Source: Sitta carolinensis
Taxonomy: Eukaryota; Chordata; Aves; Passeriformes; Sittidae
Length of the DNA stretch: 64,000 nt
Assembly (NCBI GenBank): GCA_032173965.1
Contig: CM063285.1
Span: 28,493,160 to 28,557,159 of the forward strand
Reading direction: 5' to 3'
Position numbers and translations under genes: made by a program. The notes beneath the pieces are model-generated. The model was not told the DNA's origin. It saw only the letters and a program-made list of their open reading frames with translations, and did no database searches. This document shows positions 24,101 through 36,800 of the stretch, piece by piece. Position 1 is the stretch's first letter. Each line of letters opens with the position of its first letter.

Positions 24101-27077
24101 ATTTACCCTGGTACCTGCAGGAAGGAGGCAACTTAGTCAAGAGCGGACAGAAAGCCAAGATCTGGAGAGCAGGCAGGGTGGGAGAGCACAGGTCCTGGGC
24201 AGACTGGTGTAGGGCATGGCCTGGCCATTAAGAAGAGTGTGTACAGACAACCACCAGGAAATACTTCACCTGCTTCCCTAGGTTCCCAAGTGAAATGTGG
24301 CAGGGCTACAACAGGACTATGGCTGCTAAGGGGAAAGCTTTGTGGGATGGTGAAAGATCTGGGAAATCAGGCTGCTGCATGACAGATTCATGCTACCAAC
24401 AGCTACCCAACTTTCAAGGCTTTGCAATGCAGTATACAGGTTATGCCCACCTCATTGCAAGGCAGATGGAGGAGGAGGGAAACATTCAGCATGCACTCCT
24501 CTCCTACTGATGTACCCAAGAACAATACACAAAGCAGAATGAAGAAAAGCCCTTTTATCCTCAAGCGACAGAGGGAAGAAACAACCAACCCAACTTTTCC
24601 TCAAAACAAAACAAAACTCAAAGAAAACAAAGGCAAAAGCAACTCAAACGTATTGAAATCAGCATTACAGACTGCATGTTAAACACACCCAAGAAAATGT
24701 ACTGTGAGAACTCATACTGTATATGGAGTGTGTTTCATCAGCCCTATAGCATTTCTGTTCCACCCAAAGGGTGTTAACATGTCCTGGCTAGGATTCAGAC
24801 GTTACACATCAAAACAGGCTTTCCTTTGGTTTCCATGCAGAGCTTATTCTCCCTCAGCAGCAAAGACATAAGTTGTTATTTTGTAGTGATCTCAGGCCTC
24901 ATTAAAATTAGCCCTTGGATTTGCAGACTAGAAGTTCACTGAAGAAAATCCAATTTATTTTAATACAATAAACCCAGAAGATTGTTCTTTTTTTGCTTCT
25001 GGACCTAGCCAAAATGAAGCAAGGCTTCAGCCTCTCAATATTAACACTGAAATTTCCCTTGTGCTGGCTCCTGAGTCGAACACTATCACAACACTTGAAG
25101 AACACAATGTCTGTGGCTGAGCACATCTACTTCTCTGGCATTGCAGCAACCTACATCAGCTGGGGATTTGGGCCAGGCTTTTAACAGATTGCTAAAGATC
25201 ATCTCCACAGTATCTTTGCCACAATGCTCATCTACACATACATCAATGTCTGCTAGTCTGGTGGCAATACAAAATTATTGTTTTAGTTTCAGCTTTAAAA
25301 GAATACTTTGTTTCCTGGGGAGTTCTTTCATTTTTTTCTCGGGTCTTGCAGGGAGTGAAGAGGGGAGATGTCAGATTCTGGTGGCATCAGGATGACAACA
25401 CATCTGTACAAGAGATGCTATTCCTTGCCACATCCTCTAAGAGTCACAAAAGCAGCCATAGATTTATTATTTATAATCAGTTCAATATCTGATTTGTTTT
25501 CTTCTTAAGCTTTGTGTTTGATGTGATGACTGACCATGATTTGTCCTCAGTATCAAGGATTTCTAAATATTTTTCTCTCAAATGCTGCCTAAAAGAAAGG
25601 TGGTGACTTTCCTGTACTTCATTCAAACAAGTTTGGGAGGGGTTTGTTTACAACAAGAGATTTGTTGTCATGGTTGTCAAAGAGTAATTAATTCCTTGCC
25701 TTGGGGAGCAGTTATCCACAAAATAATCAATTTTATTCTGAATTAAACACTCACATGCGAATCCACTCCTGAATACCCACATGTAATTGCTGCTGCTGCT
25801 TAGCTTCGTCAGTTGGAATCCATGGAAGCCAAATTCTGTGTGTTCTTTAAAGCTGACAGGAAAACTCAGCATTTGACACCTGATTCATAAAGAATTTTCC
25901 GGCCTGGTGAAAACCAGAAGTCTATTAAAGCTCAAACGATTATAAACAATCACTTCACTGATGCAACTCAACGGCATGGTTCTGTTAACCACTGCATTCT
26001 CATGAGCTCCATGACTAGATTTACAGGGGACATCCCTAAAACTTTTAACAAGCACTTTTACTACGTGTCCCTCTGAAAGCAGTAGGAAATTATGCATGCA
26101 CATACCTGCAAGATTGGGATCTTAAACTGTGAGAGTACATTTCCAAGGCTGGCCAGTCTTTATCTCAGTATCCTGCCTAACATTCCTTTGCTTAAGTAGG
26201 AATGAGTGCTTTATAGGGTGCTATACGTTAGAAAAGAGCCGTCGTAAAAGAAAAGTGCTTAATCTCATTGTTCCCACGCTGATGGCTGGTGAGGTTCAGA
26301 CAGGATTGCAAGAAGACAATGACATTTTAGAGGCACTAAGGGATGCAGAAAAAAATTATTCCAGATGGCAAACACTGAGAAATGTGTTCAAGGAAGCCTT
26401 TTCACATTCACTGGCCATGACCTGCACCTGATGTAATCCACCTTGCTTGGACAGGGCCTGTTTCTCACAGCTACCTTTGTTTGCATAACATACTGTTCTG
26501 CAACACACAGCAAGAACTATTTGCACACTACACTAAAGTGCGATTTAATATTTGCTTAAAGCTCGCATTTTATTGTCTGGGCAAGGGCATTTTCTACCAC
26601 TGAAGTTAATAGCTAACCCACAACTACACCTTTGCTACCCAAACTTCTAATTGTTAGCACAGCACCCAGATCCAGCAGCAAAAGACATAAACTACCTCTG
26701 CCTAACCTCACTGACAGAAGCAAACCCAGGCCTTTCAGCAAAGCAATTTCTCCTTTACTTCTAAGAAAAGGTATTCGAGAAAAATAAACACTATCTTGGA
26801 TTTGTAAAAAACACTCTCATGCTTGCTTAGACACTTTCTTTACAGACAGATCACAGCAGGCACAGACTTGGGGGCTGGGATCCTCTGAATCACCCACTGT
26901 GAGCTGGAAACACGTCTGTCACATGAACTTATTTAAGAGTTACAAAAATAGCACCATGAAAGACACAGATGTGTTGAGCACAAAAAAATAAATTGAATTA
27001 GTTATTACAGAGATACTGCTTGACACTGGAGAATTTAAGAGAGAAATAGCTTTCTCTTGTGCACACATTTTAAAGGC

Positions 27078-27094
27078 GTGCACTTAAAGTGCAC
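27078..27094. repeat. 17-base near-perfect palindrome
   Basis: GTGCACTT-A-AAGTGCAC: 8-base arms around one base. No associated gene feature. Confidence 0.85.
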
Positions 27095-27875
27095 AAAGTA
27101 TTAAATGCTTTTACTTATGCTTGTTGAAATCATATGATCTAATGCTCCTTTTTCTAAAAATGCTACTCTTTCCTGTGCCACAGGACATACAGAATATGAA
27201 TAGTTAATAAAATTGGTTACAAAATGTGCTTTTAATTTAAAGTTTTTGTGTTGACCACAGACCAACAGCAATTAGCCTCACTTTGTGATCTGCAGCAGCT
27301 ATTTCTATCTCGGAAGTTTCCTAAAATACTACTGAGCTAGAGTGAGACAACTCAATTCATCTTCATTTCTCATCTAAGCTGCATAAATATTATTAAAATA
27401 AACAAAGCCAGATTTCTTGGATTCTCTTATCAATCTCAAATCTCAAAATTGTTCTGGCATCCAAAAAAATTTAGGTTTTATATGCTTGAATGCAATGTGT
27501 TCAAATGTGTGAGAATTTGATCTCTGGAATTAAAGATTTTCATTTCACCCCTGTACAGCTTTAGAAGAGCAGAGATTGTCCAAGCTTCTCATCAACACCG
27601 CTTTTCTTCAATACAGCCCAGGAGCATGCATCTCTAACTACAAGAAGGACATTCATTTGGGATTACACAGCCATCCAATGTTTGTCCATCTTTTGACTAA
27701 GTCACCTGGTAATTCTCAAGGTCATAAAGTACATTCTAGCTGTTGACTGATCTGTGGAAATTGAGTGAAACCATTCACAGTCATTTCATGCCATCAGCAA
27801 AGCTGATACTGGATTACATCTTTTGGTTACTGTTGATCTGCCCCTGATCTAAGTGTATGACCCCAAAGGTGGAAT

Positions 27876-27934
27876 AAAAAAAAAAAAAACACAAAAAAAC
27901 CAACAAAAAAAAAACACCAAAAAAAACCAAACCA
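27876..27934 (+). repeat. A-rich low-complexity tract with scattered C
   Basis: Runs of A broken by CAC, CC and CAAC for about 60 bases. It could be a degenerate poly(A) region, but no retroposed body was identified beside it. Confidence 0.8.
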
Positions 27935-29792
27935 TGTATATATACCCAATTCTATTAGCAACTTGAATCTCAACCTCACTAAAACTCAAGTGCTCTGGCC
28001 AGCTGAATTACTGACTCCCTTTAATCATCCTTCATCCCTTCCACCGTACTTTGTGTACGTGTTTGCCACAGCATTTCAAAACAGCACTTCTGTGACTGAA
28101 GACACCACTTCCCATATTGCAGGGCTTTTGCACAGGGCTCTCGCTGTGAAAAGTGAAAAGTGGTACCTGGACAAACGAGGAGTGCAGTCCCTACCCTCTA
28201 TTGTGTAGTTTGCTACAGGAGTGCTGCCATGCAGCAGTCTGATTTAGATGACAGATTAAATAAATGGTAAAACTGAATTAATTTTTCAAGCTCTCATGCT
28301 TCTTTCCTCTGTGTTTATTCTTTCATTTTTGCCAACTGGGAAATGAAAACCAACTGAGTCAGTTTCACTTTTGTTTATATTTGGTTTCAGTTTTATCCTC
28401 AAGTTTAGCTTTCATCTTTTTCATGTAACACTGCTGGGATTTCAAATGCTGCAGGCAAACATTCAGTAATTTAAAAACATTACTCTCCTATCCTGCCTAT
28501 TTTCCTACTGCAGAATTACTTTTATTTTAGATAAACTTTTAAGATGCTGTCATAATTTTGGAAAGTGTTTTGGGGTGGGGCTGTTTAGTTTTGATTTTAC
28601 AGATTTATATGCCTCATCCAATTAAATTCAGTACTTTGCTATTTTCCACTTGTTTCATACATCAGTTGCATATAAAAAAATCCTGAATACAAGATTCAAC
28701 AAAACACATTAAAAGAGTAGCCAATACATCAGATGCACAAAAGCCCACATCACACACCAAATGTGTTATACACATATGCATGCAATGCACATAAAGAGCT
28801 AAATTTATTAAACAACAAAGGCAGTATTTTGCTTAGATAAAGCTGTATGTGGCTTGACTGGAATGCTGTCAAGCAATATGCAATATCAACAGAAATATTA
28901 CAGTACAGGCTTTGTCTTTGTGCACTTATCAGGCCCTTCAAGTCATATATCCCTCCATACATATCAAAAAGCAGAACTTAACCACAGGTCACCCTTTTCA
29001 AAACCAAATGCATAAGCAACCCTTCCTTCTTTTGTGCTGTATTAATGCTAAGTATCTAAGTCTTTTAAATGTACTTGAAATAATTTTACAGCAAAAGGGA
29101 AATGGCTGGACAACATCCACTGTCACGTGCAGTTTGGAACAAAGGACAAATTTAGCCAGTTTTGATGCACCTTAACGCCATCCCTAACACCAGAAATTTG
29201 CTGGGAGCTACAAACCAAGCCTGTCAAGGTTAGCTGAAAAACCATCATATAGCAATCTGCCCTACTCTTTAATAGACAGGAATATGAAAATTATTACTTC
29301 CAAGCTTATCTTGAAAGATAGCAACCTATACAGCAACAACTGAATGCTAAAATAACTTAATAGTTAAAATTTAAATTCTGCACCTGGGTTGACACAATAT
29401 GCCACATACAGGCAGATTTGCTCCTGGATGTGTGTCCAAGCTGCAACAAGATAAAATGTTTGCCTTGCCCTAAAGACTGCTGTACTTGATTTAATGCAAT
29501 CTGCTCCCAAGCAAACAAAGGGGTCAGAAGATTTCCAGCATACAGAAAGCTGGGCTTCCAATATATTACAAATTGAGAAACCAAACATTACTGCACTGCT
29601 TACCACTTCTTTCTTTCTTCTCTAGATCATTCAAAAACCCAGAAATTTTATATGAGCTTCCAAGAAATTGAAAACATATTCTGCACTAACTGTAAGAGCA
29701 AGTTTTAAAACCTTTTCACAGTTTATCAATAAGAAGTATGTGCTGCACAATGTATTATTTATGCTATATACAAAATACCTTAATTTTATGTA

Positions 29793-29852
29793 CTTATATA
29801 TATATTTAGATATGTAGATATGTATATCTGCATATATATATTTATATACACA
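29793..29852 (+). repeat. TA-rich low-complexity tract
   Basis: Alternating TATATATATTTAGATATG-type sequence for about 60 bases, with a loose TATA/GATA repeat. Confidence 0.7.
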
Positions 29853-32800
29853 TAGGCTGACAATGAACTCTAAACTGGATTCCCTTCCACTAACTGTTAA
29901 TTACTGATTTCAGTTTGAGTGGCTATTTTAATCTTAACACAAGAGTTTACACATAGTCAATATAAAGAAGAACCTTCATACAATTCCAATAAAACTTCTG
30001 GAAAAAACCAAAACAAACCCAAAAAACTCTAAGAGGAAATTATTTCATTACACCAAATGATATTTTACATACTATTCATACATAAGGAATATGCAGCTTA
30101 AAAAAATCTCTCTCATTTACTATATCCAGAATCTTTTCAGTTTACTTATTTCTTGTTTTGGTTCGCACTTGAGATCTCAAAGGACAAACCAGAAAATGTT
30201 TTGCACTAATCACAGTTTGTTAGCAGCACAAGCTACAATAAAACTTCTGTAAACACCTATGGTTTATGCCCTCAATATCACAATCATTGTAGGCCTTTGA
30301 AGAATCAGGTTTCAAAAGAGCAATCTTTATAAAGGAGACACGAGATAAGTGAGAGTAACACTTGATTAGTTTTGTACCTTTACCTAGAAACGGACTATGA
30401 CTTTTAATATATGATGCACAAAATACAAGCTGAGGTTCTAATCCTGCAAATGTCAGAGGAATTTTGCAGGAGTACCGCTCCAATGCAATGTTAAATGCAC
30501 ACAGGATACACTTAACATGACTGTAACTGGTGTCAGGTTAACAAGGGCTGGCATAGCAAGCCCAAATTAAACAGGGTCATCATAGACTTTTTTCTTCCTG
30601 GAAGTTTGATAAAAGCTTAAGCTACAAATTTCATATAAAGGGCCATACACGACCTTGCTTCTCGCTGAGTTATCTGTTATCTGCAAATGGACTGTAGTTT
30701 ATGCTTCTCAGTGGAAATTTCTATTAGGAGTTTTCAGCAACGATTCTTGACCAACATCTGCGTTAATTCTCTGTCAGCATTCAGTGCCCAAAATTTGATA
30801 CTGAACTGTCCTGACTGCTAAGTTGCACAGCAAGTTCCTCTCCAAAAGACTGCCTAATCACTTGTGAACCCAAGTAAACTCCTGACATACACACAGTGGC
30901 TGTGAGCACCACAATTTATGTATTGCAGGACAAAAAAATCTGTTTTTCAAAGTTGCCTCCCAAATGTTTTATTTGGGTCTCATTTATCTTACCTCTTCAC
31001 TTTCTTCATGACGCTAATGATTTTAAAGAATATTCTCACGGTCCCTTCAGTCACTTCTTTTCCAAGCTACTCACTCTTTCACAAAAGCTTCTTCCTACCC
31101 TTCATCATCTTTGATATCCTCCTCTGCAGCTCAGAAACTTTCACTACTTTCTGAATCAGGAGAGGGGAACAACATGGATTTGTAGTGGCATAATGGTGCT
31201 TTCTATTTCTTTTTTTAACTCCTTCCTAACAATTCCTAACCTGTCCTGTCCTTTATTAGCCACATCTTGGCACAGAGGTTATTTTTTCATTTGATTATAC
31301 AAGTTGTATGATTTTTTCCGGAGTAGAAAGTCAGTTCATGCTTCATTTTTGTGCACAGAAAATTAGAACTGCAATCCCTTCCATGTGCATTACACTGAAA
31401 TTGGTCTGTACTGAACTTCATCTGCAAACTTATATCCACACTTTCAAAATAAGATTCTTCTACAGACTTTGTGGTTCAGCCTTTGGTATTTTTATGCTCC
31501 AAATGAGTTAATACAACCAACAAACTTGTCACATTCCCAGCTATCCCTTCCTCCATCCTCTGAATGGCATAAACCCTGGCAGACTTGGGGTGAGGGGTAC
31601 AACCTCTTTCGATTGAGCAAAGTGGCTATGACTGCACAGCCCAAAGCAAACTGATCCCACCTTAAACTAGCCCTGCTTTAGTGAGGACTGCATCAACCAG
31701 ACAACAGCCCAGCAATACCTTTAGAGAATGCTACAAGAGTCATGACACTCAGCTTCCTGGCAAAGAAAGTCAGGCCTAGTCTTTGTAACTGTCTCACATT
31801 TATACCCATGTTCACTAGTCCCATTCACTAACCCTTGGCAACGAACCAACCAAAAATGCCCATCCTCAAGTTCTGAGTCTCCACAGAAACCCTGAGAAAC
31901 TGACAGCTCATTTGTTACATCCCATTTCTGGAGCCCCAAAGCATGCCTACTCAAGGAGTTACACACAAGAGGCAACATATCAGCAACTTTCCATTTAGGT
32001 TGTTTCAAAAGTATCACCTCCTGCCTTCTCTTTCATCCTTCCCAATGGTTTGTCCTCATTCCCTCTCTCCTAGACAATATGGAAAACTCCCTGACATGTT
32101 CACTCCTTAAAAAAATAGAAAGACTCTTTCAAAAGAACCTCCTTAAACTCTTTCTTGACGAAGCAAGGCTCAGAGAATTTATTTCACTCCTTCACTGACT
32201 TTATCTTCCTTGGGCACTCCTACACATGGATAATTTATCAGCAATCTTCCTGGGCTTGATGTGCTTCAAAGAGTATATTCTAGTTGTTCTCATGCCTTTA
32301 GCAGCATGATGCTTTGGCTTACTTTATTGTGTTTGACACAGATTTTATCTTCTTTTCCACCTTTCCCATTTTCCACTTTCCCTCATTAAAAGAGGTCTTT
32401 TTACTTGGATTGAGCTGCTTTATTTTGCTTGTCAGCCTGCTCAGCTTTTTTGGTATTTTTGACAGATTACATACAATAGCTTTGAGCCTTTACTATTAGT
32501 GTCTTTGAAGAATTTCATGCCACTTGCAACTATTTCACACTTTTGGCTGTCTCTCACCATTTGATTAATTTCTTTCCTTGCTATATGAAGGACTACTTTG
32601 AAGAGCAAACACTGTCACAACAACTCTTGCCTTTACTTCTCCTGAAACAACACTGAGTTTAAGGACATTATGACCAGTGTTATATCAAAACTGGTTGGGA
32701 TTTCGAATGCAAAATTCTAAACTTAATTCCTGCTGTCCAGCACCTTGTTCAGAGTTGTTACCCCCAGTGTATCTGCATAAGCTACACACAGAAAGTATGG

Positions 32801-34246
32801 GGGTTTTGGCACTTGGGCAAATTTCATGTTAGGCCATGACATAATCTACATGGGTGCAACTGAGGCTTCTCAATAACAATCATATTTCCTACTCTTGGAG
32901 CTTCTCTATGCTCCCTTAATATAAGACAGTTATTGTCAACATCGAGGTTGGGCAGTCACTCATATAGCCCTACTCTTCCTACACAGGCCTAGAATATCAA
33001 GCCATGGCATCCTGTGTTACTTCCCCAAACAGTTATTTCCTCTTTAACAAAAAGCTTCCCACATCATGCACATGCAAGCTACTCAGTCCTCTCTTTCTGC
33101 ATCCACAAAGTTTCTGATATTCCAAGTATTCTATCATGGAGGTGATGCACCACTTCAAAAGAGAGAGTGTCACGGCAAAATTCATAATCCTTACCCACCA
33201 GCTTTTTCACGCTGTTTATATTTTAAACGCATATTAATATATATACGCAGTATACATAAGCACATGTTTTCATTGAAGACATATATAGCCTGGCTGCAAA
33301 TTTATTTACATAAAGCCTATTCTTCTAATGTAGACTCTATTTATTAAAAAAATAAATTATTTTCTCTTGAATCTTAGCACCATTTTTTCTTCGTCGCTTT
33401 CTCAACTCTATTAAAATTGCTTCTAACTCCCCTTGGTCCTACACATCAAAGACCTTTGCTCAATGGAGAAAGGGGCCTTTCACCCCTCCTTCCTAATAGC
33501 CTGCATGTTACTTCTCATACCTCTTGGCTACCCCTTTCCACACAGCATGGCCTGTGAGGAACAGATCTTCTCTAGAGACTGACTTGACATCTCATAAAAT
33601 CTGTCACATCTGTCATCAGCAAGTAACTGGGTAGCAGTGCTAATATATGTGCCAAATAAGAATAACGACTGACTGCTCTACCTGCATCTGCCAACCTGCT
33701 GGGACCCCCAGCCTCAGAGAGATAACACAGGGCTCAGCAGGCTGACACCTTGCCATGCGTGCACCTCACTGAAGAGCTGCAGAGTGGCACACGACCACAA
33801 CGAAGTGATACTGTGCCTAAGGAGTTGGAGCGCTCACACCTTTCACCATGGTCTACCAGCAAAAATAAAGGGGCACATGAAGTAATTCCCTGGCAGCATG
33901 TTACCAACAGGGGCCAAGGAAGGACACTGATGCATCTGAAGGGGCTGGTGGAAATGAACGACTGCGATTCAGACTGAAACCATCTGCCTCACAGATCAAT
34001 TCTGCTACTTTTGTGCGACTGTCTCTGTATTAGGGTGAATTTAAATGTGGCTGCTCCACTCAACACTCATTTATGGTACTAACACAGGCATTCTGCAAAG
34101 GTTGTTAAATAAAATAACTGTAAACTTAAACGCGTTGTATGTCACCTCCAGAAACTGAAGTCTTCATTTACAACTGCTCATACCTTCAAGAAAATGCTGT
34201 CTGCAAGACCTTTGCACGATAAGGTGGGATATAAATTACAACTGAA

Positions 34247-34254
34247 CACTTACC
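34247..34254 (-). other. Strong splice-donor-like site near the CpG island
   Basis: On the minus strand CCG|GTAAGTG, a close match to the donor consensus, ends an unlocated upstream segment at 34,254. It is one of two candidates for the end of a non-coding IRF2 exon 1. There is no transcript evidence. Confidence 0.3.
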
Positions 34255-34539
34255 GGAAGGAAAGTTCTGCCCTCCGGAATTCCTTTATTTGAGCTCTATG
34301 TCCAAAGAAGTAAGGTTAAGATACAGACTCTGCTGTTTAGGAGCTCACACTGATCAACACGGGAGTTAAAGAGTTAAGTACCTCTGGGGAATCTGGGCCG
34401 AGGCATCCAGCCCTTCAGGCACTTGCAACTCTGATCCCAGCCATCGCGAGACGCTTGAATTTTGACACTGCGCACAAAGGAAACCCTGATTGCTAACTTC
34501 TCTCGGGGCTTAGACGTCCAGCGCTCGGCTCTCTGCTCC

Positions 34540-35235
34540 CTATGGGGCAGGACAGCGCCTGCAAAGGCGGCCGCGCCACCGTGCCCGCACGGGAGGCCGT
34601 GCCCCGAGGAAACCGAGCGGCCGCGCCACTTCCTCCTTCCGCCGCTCCCGCGGAACCCGCCCCCAGCCCCGCTCCATCTCCCCCTCCGCACTGCCGCTGC
34701 CGTGCGCTCACGGGGTGGGATACGGGGGTGGGATACGGGGGTGGGATACGGGGGTGCCCTGTGCCCCCGCTCCCTCCGCCGCCCCGCCCCGCCGCTTGTG
34801 TAACGGACGCTCCGCGAGGCGGGCCACGCCCCCTCCCGCCCCCCGCCCGCGGGGGCAGCGCCCCCCGCGCCGCAGCGACCCCCGCCCGCCGCCCCTCCGC
34901 CCGCGCCGCCGCCGCTCCCTCCCCCTACCGGAGCCGCCGCAGCCGCCAGTCCCGCAACAAGTGCGGGTGCCCCCGGCGCGGCCCGGCGCGGCCCGTGCCG
35001 CGGCCCTCCCGATCCAACGCCCTTTGTCTGTGCGCCCGAGCTCCCTCCGCACCCGGGAAGCGGCGGGTACCCCCCGTCCGCTCCATCTCTGCCGCGGCCG
35101 CGTCTTCCCTTCCCCCCGCCCTTTCTCAAATGTAGCGGCGGAATCGGGCTCGGCCCCGGTCGCTGCAGCCCGACCTTTTGTTTTTAAAACCGATGCGCAT
35201 CTGCCCGGGAGCCCCGCTGCCCTGCACGCGGAAAC
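34540..35235. promoter_or_regulatory. CpG island, left block, at IRF2 5' end
   Basis: GC content jumps sharply from the AT-rich surroundings, with dense CpG. Several GC boxes (GGGCGG in either orientation) are seen around 34,770-34,860, for example CCGCCCCGCCCC. Long open frames in all directions here come from the base composition and are not genes. The position, about 17 kb upstream of the IRF2 ATG exon on the minus strand, fits the IRF2 promoter and first exon or early intron 1. Confidence 0.85.
34716..34754 (+). repeat. 13-bp G-rich tandem repeat, three identical copies
   Basis: The unit TGGGATACGGGGG is repeated three times without a mismatch. The plus strand carries at least six G-runs of three to five bases with short spacers, which meets the usual G-quadruplex pattern. 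It sits in the IRF2 CpG island; the G-rich strand is the non-template strand for plus transcription and the template for IRF2. Confidence 0.95.
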
Positions 35236-35318
35236 GGCGGCAATGCAGAAAATAAAATGAAAATTAAACAAGAAAAAAAGAATAAATAGAAAAAAAAATT
35301 AGAAAACAATTCAAAATT

Positions 35319-35325
35319 ACCTTGC
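35319..35325 (-). other. Alternative candidate IRF2 exon 1 donor
   Basis: On the minus strand GCAAG|GTAATT, about 60 bases downstream of the ISRE. Either this or the site at 34,254 could join to exon 2. Sequence alone does not decide. Confidence 0.3.
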
Positions 35326-35344
35326 CGGCCCGTTTTCGCGTCCC

Positions 35345-35352
35345 TTATATAA
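35345..35352 (-). promoter_or_regulatory. TATA-like motif on IRF2 strand
   Basis: TTATATAAG on the minus strand, between the ISRE and the CpG-island block. If used, initiation would fall near 35,320. Mammalian IRF2 promoters are usually described as GC-box driven, so a chance match is quite possible. Confidence 0.3.
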
Positions 35353-35385
35353 TTCCTCAAGGTTACCGCCGTTGCCAGGGGACGC

Positions 35386-35402
35386 GAAATGGAAATGAAA
35401 AC
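35386..35402 (+). promoter_or_regulatory. ISRE / IRF element upstream of IRF2
   Basis: GAAATGGAAATGAAAAC contains the GAAANNGAAA core bound by IRF proteins, with a third GAAA-like half-site. It lies just upstream of the presumed leftward IRF2 start. Mammalian IRF2 promoters are known to contain an IRF-E through which IRF1 activates the gene, so this is a likely feedback site. Core match is seen directly; function is inferred. Confidence 0.65.
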
Positions 35403-35429
35403 AGGCGCTGAATAATCGCGGGAGCAAAA

Positions 35430-35830
35430 CTAAAAGTTCAGTGCCTCCGCCCGGGCGGAGAGAGGACCAGATCGAAAGCAAAACAAGGAGAGGAAGCGGC
35501 GAGGCCGCCGGCGCTTGGAAATCCCCCCGCCTCTCCGCCGGGCCGGCCGCGCAGGCGGCGGGGGCAGGGCTGCGGCGGCGGGCGCGGAAGCGCTGCGCCC
35601 GTCACCGCCGCGCCGGGGCACGGCACGGCACGGCACGGCACGGCACGGCACTGCGCCGGGGCACGGCACGGCACTGCGCTGCTCCGGAGCACGGCACGGC
35701 ACAGCACGGCACGGCACAGCACAGCACAGCACAGCACGGCACGGCACAGCGCGGGGCTCCGCCACCGACCCCCGCCCGGCACCGTCTCCTGCTGATCCCC
35801 TGTCTGCCACAGCACTCGCGGGGCCCGCAG
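35430..35830. promoter_or_regulatory. CpG island, right block
   Basis: A second GC-rich block, separated from the left one by an A/T-rich gap at 35,240-35,330. About a third of it is the pentamer array. No gene was recognised reading rightward from it, although a divergent non-coding transcript cannot be ruled out. Confidence 0.7.
35617..35750 (+). repeat. GGCAC/AGCAC pentanucleotide array
   Basis: The unit GGCAC repeats in uninterrupted blocks, with AGCAC variants forming a second block (about 35,716-35,740) and two short interruptions (CTGCGCCGG and CTGCGCTGCTCC). Variant clustering suggests local unit spread. Long open frames across it on both strands (runs of Pro-Cys-Arg-Ala-Val and His-Gly-Thr-Ala-Arg) are repeat translations. 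Confidence 0.95.
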
Positions 35831-36743
35831 GGCTGCACTAAGAACTGGAGCCAGCCCCGGGGGTTGGGAACGAGGGAGCATTGTTCTGGGACACAAAAAC
35901 CCAGGGCTCAAGGCAGGTTTTTCCGGAGAACAGAGAGGAATCCCTGCCGCCCAGCTCCACCAGCACCGACTGGATTGCTCCTTGATTCTCTAGCCCCTCT
36001 GCTGAGGTGGGAGTCTTGGTTTCGGTCTCGTACACGCGCGTTAGGGCTGTTATTGCCTTTGGAAAAGGACAATGTCGTAGTTCCACAATGAGGAAAACCA
36101 CATTTGAACCCAGAGAGACTCAAGCGGCTGGCTTACTTCAAGAGAGAGTTCTTGGATTTCAACAGATTTTACAAACTGCCGTTAATTATGGAGTCAATGT
36201 AGAAACCAGTGCTTTCTACAGGGTTTTGATAATCCCGATTCAAACGACAGTAAATAAAATTGACTGAGGTTGCAATGCGCCATTCCTAGCCCTAGCCATA
36301 AATTATAAAGGAAAAAGAGCACTTGGAGTCGGCAGGAGGTATGAAATGTGGTAATTTCAAAAGGCTATATTTAGACGGACAGGTGTATGCATCTCTCTCA
36401 CAAGCACACGTGTATAGATGGGCTGTATGCACACACATACAGTGTATTCAGGTAGCCAAGCGGCGCAGCTCCCTGTGGCGTTACATGATGCACGGCCGGC
36501 AGCGGTGGGAGAACTGCCGGGACCCCGGGGTTGTGCACAGGGGTCTGGTTAAGGAGCCGTGTGCTCTGCAGCTGTACAGCAAATGGAGGGGGAGCTGTTC
36601 TCCAGGTGCTGTGCACTCTCAGGATCCTTTGTGGCAGCATCCCTGGACATGCAGAGGACACCAAGCTAGCAGAGAGGTAGGGAGTCCACCCTTGTGGGTG
36701 ATGAGACCTCCTATTGTGAAAAGTCTTTGCTTGCAATGAGAAC

Positions 36744-36800
36744 ATAATCACAAAACAATTTAGGTTGGCAGAGACCATGGATGTCAGCAGTTCGCCACCT
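36744..36800 (-). mobile_element. Short CR1-like 3'-end fragment
   Basis: The plus-strand text AATCACAAAACAATTTAGG then TTGGCAGAGACCATGG resembles the reverse complement of a CR1 3' end. Only about 55 bases are recognisable. Confidence 0.4.

Larger units (their letters stand above)
17457..34246. other. IRF2 intron 1 (approximate extent)
   Basis: About 17 kb between the ATG exon and the CpG island. I see short CT/CA and AT-rich low-complexity tracts but no exon, RNA gene or recognisable mobile element. The right boundary depends on which exon 1 donor is used (34,254 or 35,321 are candidates). Confidence 0.6.

Noticed and set aside
34374..35271. Long open frames on both strands (up to 251 codons), rich in Gly, Arg, Pro and Ala.
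   Set aside because: They coincide with the CpG island. High GC removes stop codons in every frame; there is no domain, no conserved motif and frames overlap on both strands.
35430..36091. Open frames of 108-216 codons with repeated HGTAR or PCRAV peptides.
   Set aside because: They are translations of the pentanucleotide array in different frames, not proteins.
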